The notes beneath the pieces are model-generated. The model was given only the letters and a program-made list of their open reading frames with translations, did not search any database and was not told the origin of the DNA. A stretch of DNA of 64,000 nucleotides from Opitutaceae bacterium (GTDB lineage: Bacteria > Verrucomicrobiota > Verrucomicrobiia > Opitutales > Opitutaceae), in assembly GCA_028284235.1 (NCBI GenBank), contig JANQSC010000054.1, positions 186,001-250,000 of the forward strand, read 5' to 3'. How positions within the stretch are numbered: the stretch's first letter is position 1; each line of letters opens with the position of its first letter. Both the position numbers and the translations under genes were made by a program. Below are positions 53,076 through 61,665 of this stretch, one piece after another.

Positions 53076-53374
53076 CTATCCGAATTCGCCACCCCAAATA
53101 ACGAGCGTATCTTCTAGCATGCCGCGACGTTTGAGGTCGGTAATGAGTCCCACAATAGGCTGGTCGATCGCCCCGCAGAGTTCTGTATGTTCTGGCTCGA
53201 TACGATCGTGACCGTCCCACTTGCTGCCCGCTCCATGATAGAGCTGAATGAAGCGCACGCCACGCTCGACGAGGCGGCGAGCGAGCAAGCAATTTCGTCC
53301 GAATACTTCGCTGTGCGGTCGATCCATGCCGTAAAGCGATTGGGTAGAATCCGTAATACCCTCCGGGTATTCCT
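53076..53374 (-). pseudogene. DUF1501-family protein fragment
   Basis: The minus strand encodes a run clearly matching the C-terminal half of DUF1501 proteins of Planctomycetes and Verrucomicrobia: [36 protein letters not shown], then [19 protein letters not shown] and [17 protein letters not shown]. It then stops where intact members continue with RTP and a metal-binding region. The N-terminal roughly 250 residues are missing. The 5' side of the fragment runs into the partial MITE at 53375-53442, suggesting that insertion or recombination there removed the rest. Family proteins average about 450 residues; here about 95 remain. Confidence 0.8.
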
Positions 53375-53442
53375 CGGATCGCAGCCTGAATTCTGCTTCC
53401 CAAATAAAACTTCAAGGTCTCGAAAGCGACTTGGACGGTCTC
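53375..53442. repeat. Partial MITE copy (right-hand 70 bp)
   Basis: CGGATCGCAGCCTGAATTCT and the following 50 bp align with 9422-9492 of the complete element, including CAAGGTCTCGAAAGCGACTT and a terminal GGACGGTCTC. A 3-bp deletion near the end and several substitutions show age. The left end is missing; on that side the DUF1501 fragment begins. Confidence 0.72.
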
Positions 53443-53619
53443 TTAGGGAGCGTTGGCCGGAGTTGGCTGAGGAATTGGGGATTTCGCTGTCGGGTGCGTC
53501 GGAAATGAAGACAAGGAGCGTGCTTAGTTTCGCGCTTACCCAGGAGACGGCACTGGTATGCGGTCGTTGAGGAAACGAGGGCTTGGCTTAGCGGAATCGG
53601 GTTGGTGGTTCGCGTTCAT

Positions 53620-56600
53620 TCAGAGTTTCCCGTTGCTCATGAGGTAGGCGATGATGTCGATCAGTTGTTGCTCGTCTAGGCTGTTGAGCAGACCGGCGGG
53701 CATGAGGGACTGGTCAGCGATGTCGATAGAATGGATTTCCGACTTGGGAATTGATTGAGCGGATTCGCTGCCGATGCTGCGGAGCGAAATGCGGCGGTTG
53801 CTTTGGGCCTCGATGACGCCGGCCAGGGCCCGTCCGTCTTTGAGAGTCACCGTGGCGAGGCGATAGGCGCTGGGGACGATGGCGCTAGGATAAAGGATGT
53901 TCTCAATGAGATACTCGACCTCGGAGCGCTGGGACCCGGTCAGGTCCGGACCGATGTCGCTGCCTTCGCCGTAGAGGCGGTGACAGGAGGCGCAGAGCTG
54001 TTGAAAGAGCGTTTGTCCGGCTGCAAGGTCGGCCTCAGCAAAGGTGGCGCTTTGAGGTAGGGCCCGAATCGTGCCGGCCAAAGCCCGCGTTGCGGCGCTC
54101 TCCTCGGTTGAGTTGACTTCGCCCCAGACGTCGCCGAGCAGACGGGCGAGCTCAGGGTCGTCGAAGCGAGCGATCTGTCGGGCTTGGGCGGCGCTGATGA
54201 TGGTTTGGGTTAGACGATTGTCTTTAATACGTTCGAGCAGCAAGCGAGTCCAATTGGGGCGGGTCACAATGGTCTCGACGGCCTTGGCTCGCTCCTCAGC
54301 GGTCATCATGGCGAAACGTTCTATGATGCGCTGGCCAACGGCATCGTCGTCGAAGCGGGCAAGGCCGGTCGCTGCCACGCCAACGAGCGCATTCTCGTCG
54401 ATCCAGCTCATGAGATGCGCTTTCAGATCCGGGTAGTCGGAATTGACGAGCGAGCGGATGGCCTGACGTCGGGCGTCGACGGAAAGGGTAGCATCATTGG
54501 CCATCTGGAACAGCTGTTCGAGGGAACGGCCATTGCCGAAGATCGAGCCGAGGGCCAGCAAGTCGGGATGGCCGGTCGCCAGTTCCTCAATACGGCCCCA
54601 TTGGAGAAGCGGACTGGCTCGGGGCAGACCTTCGAGAGCTTTGGCGATTCCGCTCAGGCCAGGAGCGATCTTGTTCGGCTGGCGTAAGAGGAGATCCGAT
54701 ACGAGCGAACGATTCGCTTCGTAGTCTTCTGCCAAGCGACGAAATACCAGGCTGCGTAGTCCGTCCAAGGCGCAGGTATCCAATAACGCCTCCAAAGTGG
54801 ATCGATCCGCTTGGCCCACGAATCTCTCGATACTCTGCCAAAGGACGGGGAGGTAGTTGGCATCGTCTGCGTCGCTCTCGTGGGATAGCAGGTTGGCGGC
54901 GATGGCGGCTTGGCGGACACTGTCGAGCCGTGGCAAGAGACTGGCAATGGCGAGACGAACTCTCGGGGAAGCTCTGCGCGCGAGGTCCTCAATCGATTTC
55001 AACGCTTGGGAGCTGATCGATGGAGCGTCTCGCAACGCGTAGACGGCTTGGACTCGAATCGACTCGATCGGGTGATCCAATAGGGTCTCGGAATCGAGCG
55101 CTCCGGTCGCTCTCAGCGCTTGGAAGTAGCGCACGGCCAGTTCGGTTTTCGTTTGCGCTTGGAACGCGGAACGTAGGCGATCGATCCAAATTTCGGGCAA
55201 GAGTGAGCTTCCCCGTAGTTCGTGGATCATTAGGATGGCTTGCCGGGCGTACCAGACGTTTTCGTTCTGTATCCAAGATTCCAGGTCGTCGATGGATTGA
55301 GGGAGCGTGTCGGGGCCGGAGCCGGGGTCTCCATAGCGAATGCGATAGATGCGTCCGGATCCGCGATGCACGCCGTCGTGATCGTGGCACTCGCCCGTGT
55401 CGGACCAGTCCATGACGTAGGCATCGCCGTCGGGGCCTTGGATGATGTCGATACCGCGGAACCAGCGATCGGGGAACTGGACGAAGTCGGGGGCGTGGCG
55501 AGCGACGTAGCCGCTTCCTTCGCGGTGAAGCGTTTCGCGGTTGATGCGGCGTCCGTGGAAATTGAGGGCGAACACGTTGTCGCGGTAGACTGCGGGCCAT
55601 TTGTCGGCTTGGTAGATCATCAAGCCGGCGTGGGCGTGTCCGCCGCCGAATGCGTCTTCCGCATCCACGTTTTCTCGGGTCAGTTTCCAATCGCCGTTGA
55701 TGTCGAAGTGCCAGTGGTCGGCGTGCATTTCGACGAGCTCGTAGAGGTAAGGGCGATCGTGCTCGCCAAACATGCGTCGAGTAAAGGCGCCGGGGATGCC
55801 GTGCCAGAAGTGGCCGATGACGGTGTTGATGTAGAAGAGCTCGCCATCCTCGTTCCAGTCGTGGCCCCAGGTGTTTGTGCCGCCATGGGTCCAGGCTTCT
55901 ATCTTGCCGGTGGACGGATGGAAGCGCCAAACGCCGGTGTTCATGAGGAGGCGTTCGTCGTTGCGGGTTCCCGGTTCGCCAAGAAAGGAAGTGCCCAGAA
56001 TTCCATGACGTCCATAGAGCCAGCCATCGGGTCCCCACTTGAGTCCGTTGGCGATATTGTGGCGTCCGGTTTCGGCATCGAAGCCGTCGAGAACGACCTG
56101 CGGCGGGCCGTCGGGCACGAGGTCTCCGTCAGCGTCGGGAATGAAGAGCAGGGCGGGTGGGGTCAGGGCCCAGACGCCGCCGAAGCCCACCGCAACGCTG
56201 GTCAGTCGCTTCAAGTCGTCCGCGAAGACCGTTCGGGTTTCGAAGGAGCCGTCCTTGTCTTGGTCGCTGAATACGACAATGCGGTCGGATTCGGTCAGGT
56301 CGAAATTGAGAGTACGTTCCGCGTAGGTGAGGCACTCGGCCACGTAGAGGCGACCGTGGTGGTCCCAGTTGAAGGCGATGGGCTGTCGGAGATCCGGTTC
56401 GGCGGCGATGACGTCGATGGCGAAGCCCTCGGGCAGAGTGGCCTGGGCCGCGGTGATCTCGGCGGGCATGGGAAGCTGCGCGTTGACCCAAGCTCCGCCA
56501 GAGGCCTTCACTTCGGCGAGCAGGTGGGACAACTCGGCAGCCTTATCGGGATGGGAAACGTAGAGATTGTTCCGTTCCTGCGGGTCTTGGCCTAGGTGAT

Positions 56601-58008
56601 ACAGCTGGCCGGGAGGATCGATTTCTTCGAGCTCGCGGGGACGGGTGAATCCCCCTGAGCCCCGCCCCTCGATCAGTTTCCACTGATCCCGTCGCAAAGC
56701 GAACATACCTCGCAGGGAGTGGTGTACCGAAAAATTCCTGACACTCGATTCCTCGCCCTTGAAGATTGGCAGAAGGGAGACGCTGTCCATGCCTGAGTCG
56801 CCTTGCGCGGGTTCGCCAACGAGCTCGCTGATCGTCGCGTAGAGGTCGGTTAGCTCGACGGTCGCGTCGGATGCTTGTTTCTTGGCGATGGCTTGGGGCC
56901 AGCGAACGAGGAAGGGAACGCGGTGTCCGCCTTCGAAGATGTCGGCTTTGGTGCCGCGCCAGTGGGCGTTGCTGTAGTGATCGAAGCGGGCGGTTTCCTC
57001 GCCGCGCCGAGTGACCGGCGCCGCGCCGCCATCGTCGTCCGCCCGAAAGTCCCAGGAGTGGAAGAGTCCGCCATTGTCGCTGGTGAAGACGACGAGGGTG
57101 TCGTCGCTTTGTCCCGTTTCGTCGAGGGCTTGGAGAATGGCCTCGAGCGCACGGTCGGTGGCAACGACGAAGTCGCCATAGGAGCCGGCGTGGCTTGTCC
57201 CCTTAACACTGTCGTCCGGAACGACGGGCAGGTGAGGTGAGGTCAGGGGAACGTAGCAGAAGAAGGGCGTGGGATCGTTTTGGGAGTCGCGTATGATGGC
57301 CACGGTTTCCGAGGCGATGCGCGGAAGGACGTCCTCCATCCTGAAATCGTCCGTAGTGACGCCCGGCACTTGATTCATGAACATCCCGTCCTTGGTTTCC
57401 GGGTACTTTACACGGGGCGTTTCAATGACGCGATCGTCGCGCATATAGCAGTAGGGGCTCATGTCGAGCGAGGCGGATATGCCGAACCAGGAGTCGAAGC
57501 CGACGTCGATGGGGCCTCCCACCACGGGTTTGGAATAGTCCACTTCGTAGCCCGGGCGGAAACCGTGGACTCTTTCTCGGTCGGGCACGTGATTGCCGTC
57601 GAGATCGGTCCAAGTGAATCCGAGGTGCCATTTGCCGATGCAATGAGTCTCGTAGCCAGCCCGTTTCAGAAGAGTGGCTAGCGTGTCCTCTTCGGCGCCG
57701 ATCAATGGAGGGTCGTAGCCGTCGAGCACGCCCGATTCCAAGCGTGTGCGCCAAGCGTAGCGACCGGTCAGGAGGCCGTAGCGGGTCGGCGTGCACACGG
57801 CGGATGGCGAGTGGGCGTCGGTGAATAGGATGCCTTCGGCGGCCAGCCGGTCCATTGCTGGGGTTGGGATTTTCGAGTCGGCTTGATAGCACTGGGGGTC
57901 GCCCCAACCCAAGTCGTCGGCGAGTACAATGATGATGTTAGGCGTATCGGTCGCGGCAGCCCTTGGGAGTATTGCGAATAGGAAAATGAAAGCAGCGAGG
58001 GTTCTCAT
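53620..58008 (-). CDS. Sulfatase - PVC-type dehydrogenase - HEAT - cytochrome c fusion protein
   Basis: Exported 1462-residue polypeptide with a signal peptide (residues 1-19). Residues about 22-505 form a complete formylglycine sulfatase: NIIIVLADDLGWGD, CTPTR at 72-76, IGKWHLG, FTSDNGG and GGHRVPFLVRWP. Residues about 524-893 form a PVC membrane-bound dehydrogenase propeller (LPEGFAIDVIAAEPDL, HHGRLYVAE, NGLKWGPDGWLYGRHG, GDAYVMDWSDTGECHD). About 900-1320 look like HEAT repeats. Residues about 1330-1460 form a Planctomycete-type heme domain with CASCH at 1339-1343, a GPDLTGSQR segment and a possible axial Met in SLMPAGL. Only about 15 residues link sulfatase and dehydrogenase. No internal stop or frameshift is visible in the 4.4-kb frame. 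It may desulfate a sugar and oxidise it, with electrons passed to heme. Confidence 0.9.
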   Translation of the reverse strand: MRTLAAFIFLFAILPRAAATDTPNIIIVLADDLGWGDPQCYQADSKIPTPAMDRLAAEGILFTDAHSPSAVCTPTRYGLLTGRYAWRTRLESGVLDGYDPPLIGAEEDTLATLLKRAGYETHCIGKWHLGFTWTDLDGNHVPDRERVHGFRPGYEVDYSKPVVGGPIDVGFDSWFGISASLDMSPYCYMRDDRVIETPRVKYPETKDGMFMNQVPGVTTDDFRMEDVLPRIASETVAIIRDSQNDPTPFFCYVPLTSPHLPVVPDDSVKGTSHAGSYGDFVVATDRALEAILQALDETGQSDDTLVVFTSDNGGLFHSWDFRADDDGGAAPVTRRGEETARFDHYSNAHWRGTKADIFEGGHRVPFLVRWPQAIAKKQASDATVELTDLYATISELVGEPAQGDSGMDSVSLLPIFKGEESSVRNFSVHHSLRGMFALRRDQWKLIEGRGSGGFTRPRELEEIDPPGQLYHLGQDPQERNNLYVSHPDKAAELSHLLAEVKASGGAWVNAQLPMPAEITAAQATLPEGFAIDVIAAEPDLRQPIAFNWDHHGRLYVAECLTYAERTLNFDLTESDRIVVFSDQDKDGSFETRTVFADDLKRLTSVAVGFGGVWALTPPALLFIPDADGDLVPDGPPQVVLDGFDAETGRHNIANGLKWGPDGWLYGRHGILGTSFLGEPGTRNDERLLMNTGVWRFHPSTGKIEAWTHGGTNTWGHDWNEDGELFYINTVIGHFWHGIPGAFTRRMFGEHDRPYLYELVEMHADHWHFDINGDWKLTRENVDAEDAFGGGHAHAGLMIYQADKWPAVYRDNVFALNFHGRRINRETLHREGSGYVARHAPDFVQFPDRWFRGIDIIQGPDGDAYVMDWSDTGECHDHDGVHRGSGRIYRIRYGDPGSGPDTLPQSIDDLESWIQNENVWYARQAILMIHELRGSSLLPEIWIDRLRSAFQAQTKTELAVRYFQALRATGALDSETLLDHPIESIRVQAVYALRDAPSISSQALKSIEDLARRASPRVRLAIASLLPRLDSVRQAAIAANLLSHESDADDANYLPVLWQSIERFVGQADRSTLEALLDTCALDGLRSLVFRRLAEDYEANRSLVSDLLLRQPNKIAPGLSGIAKALEGLPRASPLLQWGRIEELATGHPDLLALGSIFGNGRSLEQLFQMANDATLSVDARRQAIRSLVNSDYPDLKAHLMSWIDENALVGVAATGLARFDDDAVGQRIIERFAMMTAEERAKAVETIVTRPNWTRLLLERIKDNRLTQTIISAAQARQIARFDDPELARLLGDVWGEVNSTEESAATRALAGTIRALPQSATFAEADLAAGQTLFQQLCASCHRLYGEGSDIGPDLTGSQRSEVEYLIENILYPSAIVPSAYRLATVTLKDGRALAGVIEAQSNRRISLRSIGSESAQSIPKSEIHSIDIADQSLMPAGLLNSLDEQQLIDIIAYLMSNGKL

Positions 58009-58118
58009 AGAACTGAGGAATATCTACTCAAGTGCCGCAAGAAATGCCAGCCCCCTGTTACGCTACCGAATATTGGGTTGCCGGAGGTTTCTTGCAGGGC
58101 AGATTCAAATCCGCTCGA

Positions 58119-59513
58119 TCAATCTAAGAGGCGGGCGTTGTATTGACGCGGGTCGGGATAGAATGACCAGGAACTGTCGGATAGGGCCGTTTGGTTGCCG
58201 TAGACGAAGATGAATCGATCCCATGGATTGTAGACGATGAGTTCGTCGCCGGCATCGCCTTTTATATTCGCGGGGATGCAGTGGTACCATCCTTGCCGGA
58301 AATTGCCGATTTCCGGAGGTAGCTCTGGTAGACGACCGAGGCTGCGGCCTTTCCCGGTCCAGAGCTCGCCGCCGTTGAAGAGCAATGCCGTACCGTTCGG
58401 ACCTTCTGGATACACCGTTTCCATTCCGGTGTGATTCGGCGAGTCATTGAGACGAAAGCGACGGGCGATGCGACCCTCGTTGTCTACGAGCATCGTTTCA
58501 GGTTTGTGGCCGTTGTAGCGGATCATCATCTGAGGAGCGGGCAGGTCCGGATCGAAGACTCCCAGGCGCAGTTCCTGGCCATGTGGTACTACTTCAGGCC
58601 CAAGGTTGAGTATATGCTTGCCCTCGGCGTCGAGGATCTGGCCCGAACCGGAGCAGATCGCTCGCATTCGCCCCTCATCCCAGGGCGCGATAGCAACCGA
58701 ATCCATGTTGGGACCCAGGAAGGTTTCCCAAAGGACGGAGCCGTCGTGATCGAGCAGGAAGTATCCGCCATTTACTTCGTCCAAGCCATCTCCGTCGATG
58801 TCGCCCACCGTTGGAATGTAGGCTGGGCATTTTTGGTATTCAGTCCATGGCGACGTATAGGACCATTTGATCTTCAATTCCTGGTCGATGGCGAAGAGCG
58901 TGTCGCCGAGCTTGATTACGAAGTCCTTGGCTCGGGGTCCGGGGCTGAGCTGGGCGACGATTAATCGCTGATGTACCCAGTTGGCCCCGGAGCCGCTCGG
59001 CGCGAGCAAGGCCTCCGGAGCAGTCGATTTGACTAACTCGCCTGTGGCGCCGTCGCGAATCTGAAGTTCGAGTCCTACGAGTCGCGTGGAGTCAGGATCG
59101 CTTTCTCCATCAAAAAACAGACAGATCAGTTCGTCATTTCCATCTCCGTTGATATCGTACAGAATCACCGGTCCGGGTCGCGCGGGTTGCGTTCCTCCGG
59201 AGCCGATCTTCCAGAGTACGTCGCCTTCTAGATTGAATGCTGCGATAAAGCAGGGTTTCAGAGCATCTCCTTCCGTAGAGGGAGTGGCGCAGCGGTAGAC
59301 TACGAAGTCGGGTATCTGATCATTGTCTACATCGCCCACGCGAATGTCGCCGCCGTAGGCGCCATCTGGACCCATCGCTTGGAGCTCTGCGGGCACCTCT
59401 ATTTTCTGCAGCAACTGGGGACTTGAGGCGGAGTAGAGAGTCGATGAGACGGTGAAACTACAGCTTGCTAACGCGTGGAGAGACTTGGAAAGGAGGGAAT
59501 GGTTCACGATCAA
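58119..59513 (-). CDS. Exported FG-GAP-like propeller, possibly PL11-type rhamnogalacturonan lyase
   Basis: Protein of 464 residues with a plausible N-terminal export signal (residues about 1-30). Calcium-loop motifs of DxDxDG/DxNGDG type recur: VGDVDNDQIPDFVV, YDINGDGNDELICL, VGDIDGDGLDEVNGGYFLLDHDGSVLW and IKGDAGDELIVYNPW. The third resembles the core of PL11 rhamnogalacturonan lyases, where a Ca-rich eight-bladed propeller is catalytic. HGQELRLGVFDPD could be the equivalent of their DALHVGDLDP. A non-catalytic FG-GAP protein remains possible. It is 110 bp upstream of the fusion gene on the same strand. Confidence 0.6.
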   Translation of the reverse strand: MIVNHSLLSKSLHALASCSFTVSSTLYSASSPQLLQKIEVPAELQAMGPDGAYGGDIRVGDVDNDQIPDFVVYRCATPSTEGDALKPCFIAAFNLEGDVLWKIGSGGTQPARPGPVILYDINGDGNDELICLFFDGESDPDSTRLVGLELQIRDGATGELVKSTAPEALLAPSGSGANWVHQRLIVAQLSPGPRAKDFVIKLGDTLFAIDQELKIKWSYTSPWTEYQKCPAYIPTVGDIDGDGLDEVNGGYFLLDHDGSVLWETFLGPNMDSVAIAPWDEGRMRAICSGSGQILDAEGKHILNLGPEVVPHGQELRLGVFDPDLPAPQMMIRYNGHKPETMLVDNEGRIARRFRLNDSPNHTGMETVYPEGPNGTALLFNGGELWTGKGRSLGRLPELPPEIGNFRQGWYHCIPANIKGDAGDELIVYNPWDRFIFVYGNQTALSDSSWSFYPDPRQYNARLLD

Positions 59514-59581
59514 TCAGGACAGGTAGCAAACGTTCACCGTCCACCTGATTCGAGACTTTTCGCAACAGCATATTTGCGCCT

Positions 59582-60040
59582 TCAGGACGTCCACGACTGA
59601 AGTTCGACTATGTTCCCTTCGGGATCTCTCATGTACGCGAGGGTCACTTGAGCCCCGTTCGCGATGGTTAAGGTGACGCTCTCGCCAAGTTGGGAGCCGC
59701 CGTGACTCAAGAATTCCTCGATGGCGTCATTGACGAAGTCGACCTGGAACGCGATGTGGGCGAAGCCTGGCTGATTGATCTGAGGAAGGCCTTTGTCCTC
59801 GATCTCGTTGTATTCAAAGATTTCTAAAGTTGGCCCATCATTTCCGAAACCGGGAAGCTGCAGGTGCGCGCCCTGGATCCGAGCTCCCTTCACAACGGTT
59901 GCGGCTTCAATGGCGTTGCCGAAGTAGTCTCGTTGAGGAGGAATGGGAATCGCGCCGAAAACGTCCTCGTAGAATTTAGCGAGCCCCCTCCAATTCCGGG
60001 CAATTAGGTTTGTGTGGACGAATTTAGCGTTCTCGATCAT
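59582..60040 (-). CDS. VOC-superfamily (glyoxalase/dioxygenase fold) protein
   Basis: Small cytoplasmic protein of about 152 residues. ATG 60040 (MIENAKFVHTNL) begins at the first beta-strand; the frame to 60124 adds unrelated residues. The paired beta-alpha-beta-beta-beta modules show VHTNLIARNWRGLAKFYEDVFG, GPTLEIFEYN, GFAHIAFQVDFVNDAIEEFL and RDPEGNIVELQSW. Possible metal ligands are His (FVHTN), Glu (LEIFEY), His (FAHIAF) and Glu (IVELQS). VOC proteins range from lactoylglutathione lyases to epimerases, so the reaction is open. It is divergent from the alditol-oxidase-like gene. Confidence 0.85.
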   Translation of the reverse strand: MIENAKFVHTNLIARNWRGLAKFYEDVFGAIPIPPQRDYFGNAIEAATVVKGARIQGAHLQLPGFGNDGPTLEIFEYNEIEDKGLPQINQPGFAHIAFQVDFVNDAIEEFLSHGGSQLGESVTLTIANGAQVTLAYMRDPEGNIVELQSWTS

Positions 60041-60255
60041 GTCATCTTTGATAATAGTAAGTAGCGTCAATGAATGCTGGAATTCCGATTCTATCGTATA
60101 CGTGACCGGCTTGAGAGGTCGCAAGCGCTGTGAAGGCGCAGGGTGGCGTTGCGTGATCAGTGACTACTGTAGAACCCCTACCTATATTGTAGCGTGTTCA
60201 AGCAAAACCTGAAAGACTAACCTATCCCCAACATGAATCTATCCCACTTGAGAAT

Positions 60256-61605
60256 ATGAACAAGCGCGCCTTTATAAAGACGTCTTCCGCATTGCTGGCA
60301 GGGGGAGCGCTCGCTCCGCTTGTCTCTTGCTCGCGCCGCGAGCAACGACCGGCCCGAACGAACTGGGCGGGAAACCTGACTTACAGCGCAGCGCAGTTGG
60401 ATATGCCGCGCAGCGTTGAGGAGGTCTCGGATATTGTTAAGAAAGCGAAAAAGCTAAGAGCGTTGGGGTCGCGGCATTGTTTCAACGCGATTGCGGACAG
60501 CGGCTACGCTCAGATTTCGCTGGAGCGCATGAGGGCGGTCCTGTCGCTCGACGAGAAGGGAAGAACGGTCACCGTGGAAGCAGGCATTCGCTACGGGGAT
60601 CTGTGCCCCTATTTGCATGAAAAGGGATACGCCCTACATAATCTGGCATCGTTGCCTCATATTTCGATTGCGGGCGCTTGCGCTACCGCAACCCATGGGT
60701 CCGGCGTCTCAAATGGCAATTTGGCGACTGCCGTTTCGGGAATGGAGCTCGTAACCGCTTCTGGAGAAGTGGCTACCCTATCGCGTGAAAAAGACGGGGA
60801 CTCCTTCGCAGGCGCGGTCGTCGGGCTGGGGGGACTCGGAGTGGTAACGAAGTTGACTCTCGACATTCAGCCCACATTTGAAATGGGCCAGCGGGTTTAC
60901 CTAAATCTACCGCTTGAATCGCTGCGTGACGATTTCGATAGTATTGTAGAAAGCGGATACAGCGTGAGTTTGTTTGCCGACTACCAAGCGAAAAATGTTA
61001 ACCAAGTTTGGATTAAGGGCAAGGTTGATTCCGGAGCGACGCTGCCGGCGGAATCCGACTTCTTTGGAGCCAAGCCCGCGGACAGGAATGTACATCCCTT
61101 AATTGAGTTGTCCGCAGTGAACTGTACGGAACAAATGGGTACGCCAGGGGAGTGGTACGAGCGTCTGCCCCACTTTCGCATGGACTTCACCCCGAGTAGC
61201 GGGACGGAGCTCCAAAGCGAGTATTTCGTTCCGCGAGAGAATGCGTTGGCGGCCTACTTGGCTCTTCAAGATATGGGGAGCGAATTGGGGCCTCTCTTGA
61301 TGATCTCGGAAGTAAGGACAGTAGCGGAAGACGACCTATGGATGAGTACCGCCTACGGTCGACCTACCGTTGCCTTTCACTTTACGTGGAAGCAGGATTG
61401 GGGCGCGTTGAAGCGATTGCTCCCCAAAATCGAACACTCGTTGGAAGCGTTTGGAGCCCGACCCCATTGGGGGAAGATGTTCACCATGACGCCGACAACG
61501 CTAGAGACGCTGTATCCAAAAATTTCGGAATTCCGACAGCTGTTGAATGAGTTCGACCCGTCCGGGAAATTCCGCAACGCGTATTTGGAGGAGTATATCG
61601 TCTGA
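60256..61605 (+). CDS. Exported alditol-oxidase-like FAD enzyme
   Basis: Flavoprotein of 449 residues, closely resembling alditol/xylitol oxidases (AldO) of actinomycetes. NWAGNLTYSAAQLDMPRSVEEV, ALGSRHCFNAIAD (the His expected to bind FAD covalently), NLASLPHISIAGACATATHG, GALGVVTKLTL-type GGLGVVTKLTLDIQPTFEM and WGKMFTM all align. The C-terminal segment FDPSGKFRNAYLEEY is typical. The N-terminal NKRAFIKTSSALLAGGALAP is a Tat-like leader (KR rather than RR) with a possible lipobox LVSC. Such enzymes oxidise polyols with O2, giving H2O2. Export of an alditol oxidase is unusual, since AldO is cytoplasmic. Confidence 0.85.
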   Translation: MNKRAFIKTSSALLAGGALAPLVSCSRREQRPARTNWAGNLTYSAAQLDMPRSVEEVSDIVKKAKKLRALGSRHCFNAIADSGYAQISLERMRAVLSLDEKGRTVTVEAGIRYGDLCPYLHEKGYALHNLASLPHISIAGACATATHGSGVSNGNLATAVSGMELVTASGEVATLSREKDGDSFAGAVVGLGGLGVVTKLTLDIQPTFEMGQRVYLNLPLESLRDDFDSIVESGYSVSLFADYQAKNVNQVWIKGKVDSGATLPAESDFFGAKPADRNVHPLIELSAVNCTEQMGTPGEWYERLPHFRMDFTPSSGTELQSEYFVPRENALAAYLALQDMGSELGPLLMISEVRTVAEDDLWMSTAYGRPTVAFHFTWKQDWGALKRLLPKIEHSLEAFGARPHWGKMFTMTPTTLETLYPKISEFRQLLNEFDPSGKFRNAYLEEYIV

Positions 61606-61665
61606 TTCTAGTCGGGATTCAGTTTGGGCACTCTTCTAGCCTTTGGACGAGTCGTGATTGAGCGG

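Noticed and set aside
55240-56595. 451-codon plus-strand open frame opposite the sulfatase-cytochrome fusion
   Set aside because: It is the antisense of conserved dehydrogenase and sulfatase sequence. Its composition (valine/glycine/glutamate-rich) is typical of the mirror frame of GC-rich genes. The same applies to the long antisense or offset frames at 6068-6934, 13377-14507, 43847-44938 and 54989-56038.
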